Part shown: positions 60,906 to 64,000 of the stretch, one piece after another | How the letters are laid out: every line of letters begins with the position of its first letter | How positions within the stretch are numbered: position 1 is the stretch's first letter | Source: Alphaproteobacteria bacterium | GTDB lineage: Bacteria; Pseudomonadota; Alphaproteobacteria; Rhizobiales; Beijerinckiaceae | Direction: 5' to 3' | Length of the DNA: 64,000 nucleotides | Assembly (NCBI GenBank): GCA_021325385.1 | Contig: JAJPHH010000127.1 | Span: 53,675-117,674, forward strand | Notes under the pieces: model-generated | Databases searched by the model: none | What the model saw: only the letters and a program-made list of their open reading frames with translations | What the model was told of the DNA's origin: nothing | Position numbers and translations under genes: made by a program

Positions 60906-60928
60906 GGCGGTTGCTCCGCCTTGCCGGG

Positions 60929-61894
60929 TCAGCGGCCGGCGCGGATCTGGCCAGCGCTGAACTCGCCGTTCGGGTTTTCGTCTTCGAAGGCGTCCCAGTG
61001 GCCGCCATTGCCATTCGTATATTGGTCGGAAGGCGTCGGGCGGTAGGTGTAGGTGTCGTCATGGAACGCCGCCCGGCCTTCGACGACCGCCGGGGCGGTC
61101 ACGACCGGCTGGGCCGCCGCGACCGGCTCCGCCACCCGCGCAGGCGCGGCGACGACCGGCGCCGGTTGAACCGCGGCGACAGGCTCACCATAGACAGGCT
61201 CGACTGGCGCGCCCCAATTCGGCCCATAGGCGGGCGCGACGCCGTAACCAGAGGCGTAGCCCGGCGAACCATAGGCGTAGCCCGGCGAACCATAGGCGTA
61301 GCCGGGCTCGTAATCGTAGCCGCCGCCGTAGCCATAGCCATAGCCGGGCCCATAACTCGCGCCGACGCCGTAATTATAGGCGTAACCATTCGCGTAGCCG
61401 GGCTGGGCGGTCGCGGCGGCGCTGGTCGCCACCGCCGCGTTGGTCGTTCCGGCGCCATTCGGGCGCTCCTCGGCGGCGGCGTTGGTCATTTCATGGGTCG
61501 GCCGGCGCATGCGGGCCATGCCTGTCTCCGGACGGCGCTCCTCAGCCGCCGCTCGCCTCTCGAGGGGACGCCGTTCCGCCATGTCGCGCCGAGACATGCC
61601 GGCCTCAGGCCGACGCTCCATCGAGGCGGCGGCGTTCCCGGCGGCGTTCGTCTGCGCGGTTACGGCGCCGTTCGTCCCGGCCGACGCGGACGCGTTGGTC
61701 ATCGTCGCGCCCGGCTCGACCGTATAAGTCTTGGGGCCGTAGAAGCCCGAATTCGGCGCTCCCCAATTCGGCCCGTAGCGCTGTGGTTCGGCATAGCTCT
61801 TCTGATACGTCGGCGCTTGGGTCTGCGCCGCCGCGCCGGTCGCGCCCGCGGCAAGGAGCGCGGCGACGCTCGTTGCGAGAATAGTCTTGCTCAT
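60929..61894 (-). CDS. Secreted Gly/Tyr/Pro/Ala-rich protein
   Basis: 321 residues from MSKTILATSVAALLAAGATG with AGGAG upstream; signal peptide cut near AAA. Low-complexity body: an Ala/Asn/Met/Arg part (RRPEAGMSRRDMAERRPLER), then tandem GYAYGSP repeats encoded by a 21-bp direct repeat at about 61256-61310, and a Pro/Val/Ala tail. YGPNWGAP occurs twice (about 40-50 and about 225-233). Probably an envelope or matrix protein. No enzymatic motif. Confidence 0.7.
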   Translation of the reverse strand: MSKTILATSVAALLAAGATGAAAQTQAPTYQKSYAEPQRYGPNWGAPNSGFYGPKTYTVEPGATMTNASASAGTNGAVTAQTNAAGNAAASMERRPEAGMSRRDMAERRPLERRAAAEERRPETGMARMRRPTHEMTNAAAEERPNGAGTTNAAVATSAAATAQPGYANGYAYNYGVGASYGPGYGYGYGGGYDYEPGYAYGSPGYAYGSPGYASGYGVAPAYGPNWGAPVEPVYGEPVAAVQPAPVVAAPARVAEPVAAAQPVVTAPAVVEGRAAFHDDTYTYRPTPSDQYTNGNGGHWDAFEDENPNGEFSAGQIRAGR

Positions 61895-61960
61895 TGCGGT
61901 CTCCTGATTAAAGCGCCCCGCCGCGGCTGTTCGGCGGCCGCAAGGGCGGAACGCGGTCAC

Positions 61961-62182
61961 AAACTCAGGCGTGCTCAGAAGGTTTCACGGGCGCGCCATG
62001 AGGCTGCGAAGCGTCCGGACATCGGCGTTAGAGCATCGCAATCGGGCTTTTTCCCCGGTTGCTCGGCCACATTATCGTGAGCGGTCCTTGAATGGACGTG
62101 ATGGTTCGGCGCCGATTCGCCACAGAACCGCCGCGCCGGCAAAAGTACCTACGCGTCGCGGCGCGATTTCCGCGGCAATCGT
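61961..62182. other. Intergenic
   Basis: No supportable gene between two minus-strand secreted-protein genes. Likely holds the promoter of the 60929 gene; nothing recognisable. Confidence 0.3.
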
Positions 62183-62467
62183 TCATCGGTCGGTATGGAT
62201 CGTTTCGAAATTGTCGCCGTCGGCGTAAGGCGGCAAAGGATAGCCGTAGGGCTGGACGAATCCCGGCAACAGATTGTAGCCGGGCGGGTCGGCGGCGCTG
62301 GGAGTCGTTGCTGCCGACGGCGCGCCGGCTTTTCGTCCCGTCGCCATTTCGCGTTGCGTAGCGACGTCGCGGTCGCGAATGCTGCCGGCTTCAGCGCCGC
62401 CGGCGCCAAAAGCGAGCCAGGAGCCGACGGCGACGAGCAGAAGCGCCTTGCGCGTATTTCGCCCCAT
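62183..62467 (-). CDS. Small secreted protein
   Basis: 94 residues with signal peptide (RKALLLVAVGSWLAFGAGGA, cleavage near AEA), a polar segment, and a Pro/Tyr/Gly-rich end (PPGYNLLPGFVQPYGYPLPP). No family recognised; similar in style to other small envelope proteins in the window. Confidence 0.55.
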   Translation of the reverse strand: MGRNTRKALLLVAVGSWLAFGAGGAEAGSIRDRDVATQREMATGRKAGAPSAATTPSAADPPGYNLLPGFVQPYGYPLPPYADGDNFETIHTDR

Positions 62468-62647
62468 CGCTCGTCAAGCTCCGCCCCGCGCCGACCGGCC
62501 GGTTGCGGCAGGGTCCAGCGCTTCTCATCATCCGTTAAGTAAAAATCGCCCGCCGCCATTTCAATGCCGAGCGTCTCGTCCTCTTTGTCGTCAAGAGCGC
62601 GGGATGTGCTATGAGGTTGGTCGCGCCGAAACGCCCTCGTTGGAAAG

Positions 62648-63403
62648 ATGACGCAAGCTCAGACCAATGCGCCTCGCCGGACCATGCTGCTGACTGGCGC
62701 TTCGCGCGGCATCGGCCACGCCACGGTCAAGCGTTTCTCCTCCGCCGGCTGGCGAGTGATCACGTGCTCGCGGCATCCTTTCCCGGGCGAGGAATGCCCC
62801 TGGGCGGCCGGCCCGCAGGACCATCTGCAAATCGACCTCGCCGATCCTGCCGATACGAGACGCGCCATCGCCGAGGCGCGCGAGCGGCTCGAGGATGGCC
62901 GGCTCGACGCGCTGGTCAACAACGCGGCCATCTCGCCCAAGGGCTTGGGCGGCAAGCGGCTCGGTTTTTTCGACACCGAGCTCGACGATTGGCTGACTGT
63001 TTTCCAAGTCAATTTCTTTGCGCCCATGATGCTGGCGCGCGGGCTCGCCGCCGAACTCGAACAGGCGAAAGGCTCGATCGTCAACGTCACCTCGATCGCC
63101 GGCTCGCGCGTCCATCCTTTCGCCGGCGCAGCTTACGCGACCTCGAAAGCGGCGCTGGCCGCGCTGACCCGGGAAATGGCGGCCGATTTCGGCCCGCGCG
63201 GCGTGCGCGTCAACGCGATTTCGCCCGGCGAGATCGACACCGCGATTCTCTCGCCTGGCACCGACAAGATCGTCGCGCAGATACCCATGCGGCGCTTGGG
63301 CGCGCCGGAGGAAGTAGCCAAAGCGATCTACTTTCTTTGTACCGAGCAGTCGAGCTACGTGCACGGCGCCGAGATTCACATCAATGGCGGTCAGCACGTT
63401 TGA
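62648..63403 (+). CDS. SDR family oxidoreductase
   Basis: 251 residues. Cofactor loop TMLLTGASRGIGHATVKRFS, NNAAIS, catalytic Ser-Tyr-Lys in NVTSIAGSRVHPFAGAAYAT then SKAALAAL, and a C-terminal VHGAEIHINGGQHV typical of the family. Substrate unknown. Two bases before the NUDIX gene start, likely one operon with it and the last gene. Confidence 0.9.
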   Translation: MTQAQTNAPRRTMLLTGASRGIGHATVKRFSSAGWRVITCSRHPFPGEECPWAAGPQDHLQIDLADPADTRRAIAEARERLEDGRLDALVNNAAISPKGLGGKRLGFFDTELDDWLTVFQVNFFAPMMLARGLAAELEQAKGSIVNVTSIAGSRVHPFAGAAYATSKAALAALTREMAADFGPRGVRVNAISPGEIDTAILSPGTDKIVAQIPMRRLGAPEEVAKAIYFLCTEQSSYVHGAEIHINGGQHV

Positions 63404-63405
63404 CG

Positions 63406-63846
63406 ATGGCCGACCGTCTTTATCCGCCGCGACCGATTCTCGCCGTTTCGCTCGCCGTGTTCAAACAGGGCCGAGCGCTGATCGCTCGGCGCGCTCGGGC
63501 CCCGCTCAAAGGGCTCTATTCGCTGCCTGGCGGCGTCGTCGAAATCGGCGAGACGCTGCATGAGGCGGCGTTGCGCGAGCTTTACGAAGAAGTGAGCTTG
63601 CGCGCCGAAATCGTCGCCTTCAACGATCATGTCGAGTCGATTCAATGGGACGAGCAAGGCGGCGTCGCCGCCCATTACGTCATCGCCTCGTTCGTCGGCC
63701 GCTGGCTCGAAGGCGAGCCGCGGCCGAGCCTCGAGGCCGATGCGGCGCTCTGGGTCGACCCGGCCGCGCCGCTGCCGGCGCCGGCGACGCCCGGCCTCGC
63801 CGCAATCCTCGCCAAGGCGGCTCGGCTCGCCGAGGCTTTCGCGTGA
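63406..63846 (+). CDS. NUDIX hydrolase
   Basis: 146 residues from MADRLYPPRPILAVSLAVFK. The Nudix box GGVVEIGETLHEAALRELYE then E fits Gx5Ex7REUxEExGU. It hydrolyses a nucleoside-diphosphate-linked compound, possibly ADP-ribose or an oxidised nucleotide; specificity unreadable. Its stop overlaps the GTG of the next gene by 3 bases. Confidence 0.92.
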   Translation: MADRLYPPRPILAVSLAVFKQGRALIARRARAPLKGLYSLPGGVVEIGETLHEAALRELYEEVSLRAEIVAFNDHVESIQWDEQGGVAAHYVIASFVGRWLEGEPRPSLEADAALWVDPAAPLPAPATPGLAAILAKAARLAEAFA

Positions 63847-64000
63847 TTCGGCGCGCCATCGCCTTCGGTCTGGCGGCGGCGATATTCGCCGCGCCGCTCG
63901 GCGCCGCCGCGCAGAAGATCGTGCCGGTCGAACACGTCGCGGCGGAAAAGGACAAGGACAAGGACAAAGATAAAGATAAAGATAAAGATAAAGATAAAGA
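63843..64000 (+). CDS. Secreted protein with (Lys-Asp)n repeat, 3' end outside window (possibly TIGR02301)
   Basis: GTG start in the NUDIX stop. Signal peptide (VIRRAIAFGLAAAIFAAPLG, then AAAQ), KIVPVEHVAAEK, then alternating Lys-Asp to the end of the window. In Hyphomicrobiales the gene after this NUDIX is often of the TIGR02301 family (secreted, unknown function), but the diagnostic part is not visible here. Confidence 0.55.
   Translation, partial: MIRRAIAFGLAAAIFAAPLGAAAQKIVPVEHVAAEKDKDKDKDKDKDKDKDK
63948..64000 (+). repeat. Hexanucleotide repeat encoding (Lys-Asp)n
   Basis: Three AAGGAC units followed by at least five AAAGAT units run to the window edge. Units are six bases, so slippage changes repeat number without shifting frame. 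Confidence 0.9.

Noticed and set aside
1..64000. CRISPR array or complete prophage
   Set aside because: No regularly spaced repeat array and no phage structural genes were seen on reading both strands.

Overview
The window looks like the chromosome of a GC-rich, Gram-negative alphaproteobacterium of the Hyphomicrobiales (Rhizobiales), probably near Beijerinckiaceae/Methylocystaceae. Pointers are the class II DAHP synthase, rhizobial-type short flagellins, the tautomerase/DUF2255/CMD/alcohol dehydrogenase operon, DUF2937, RT0821-type lipoprotein, and an rreB-like small mRNA whose 18-nt ribosome binding site is the exact complement of the alphaproteobacterial 16S rRNA 3' end. The placement is inferred from gene content only.

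Layout. 1-4.25 kb: distal part of a type II secretion operon (gspI partial, J, K, L, M and a C/N-like protein) with overlapping stops and starts. 4.5-15.7 kb: cell-surface polysaccharide block: GDP-mannose synthesis (manC-type enzyme, phosphomannomutase), a DUF616 glycosyltransferase-like protein, a type I secretion ABC transporter plus HlyD adaptor, and ADP-heptose precursor genes (hldE, gmhA) around a small GlsB-type membrane protein. 15.9-18.5 kb: two about 90% identical flagellin genes, divergently transcribed, one followed by an IS66 tnpB remnant. 18.5-23.3 kb: a secreted caspase-like protein, a SUMF1-fold protein lacking the catalytic cysteines, a duplicated DUF4399 protein and a stand-alone ATP-dependent DNA ligase.

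23.3-34.5 kb is the most accessory-looking stretch: short envelope proteins, including two tiny membrane-peptide genes, and broken genes (NRAMP transporter tail with two compensating frameshifts, a frameshifted secreted protein, an aldo/keto reductase with its middle deleted, a zinc-ribbon-family tail). Between them lie murQ and a detoxification-like operon divergent from a LysR regulator. It ends at tRNA-Ser(GGA).

34.7-50.6 kb is mostly housekeeping or metabolic: methyltransferase, msrA, SulP transporter, secreted phosphoesterase, mogA, an AbiEii-like nucleotidyltransferase with a small partner, ParB-like protein, LysR, the rreB-like small mRNA, nadE, FAD enzymes and an MFS transporter. 50.6-53.8 kb: two toxin-antitoxin-type loci bracket the class II DAHP synthase. 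53.8-64 kb: MFS transporter, Uma2 protein, fabI, an ECF-like sigma/anti-sigma pair behind a CRP/FNR-type palindrome, a histidine-rich secreted protein, a DnaJ-domain protein, lipoprotein, pdxH, low-complexity secreted proteins, SDR, NUDIX and a partial gene with a hexanucleotide (Lys-Asp)n repeat.

Best leads: the rreB-like small mRNA at 43.73-43.90 kb, the mirrored flagellin pair, the caspase/pseudo-FGE pair, and the TA-bracketed aromatic biosynthesis gene.
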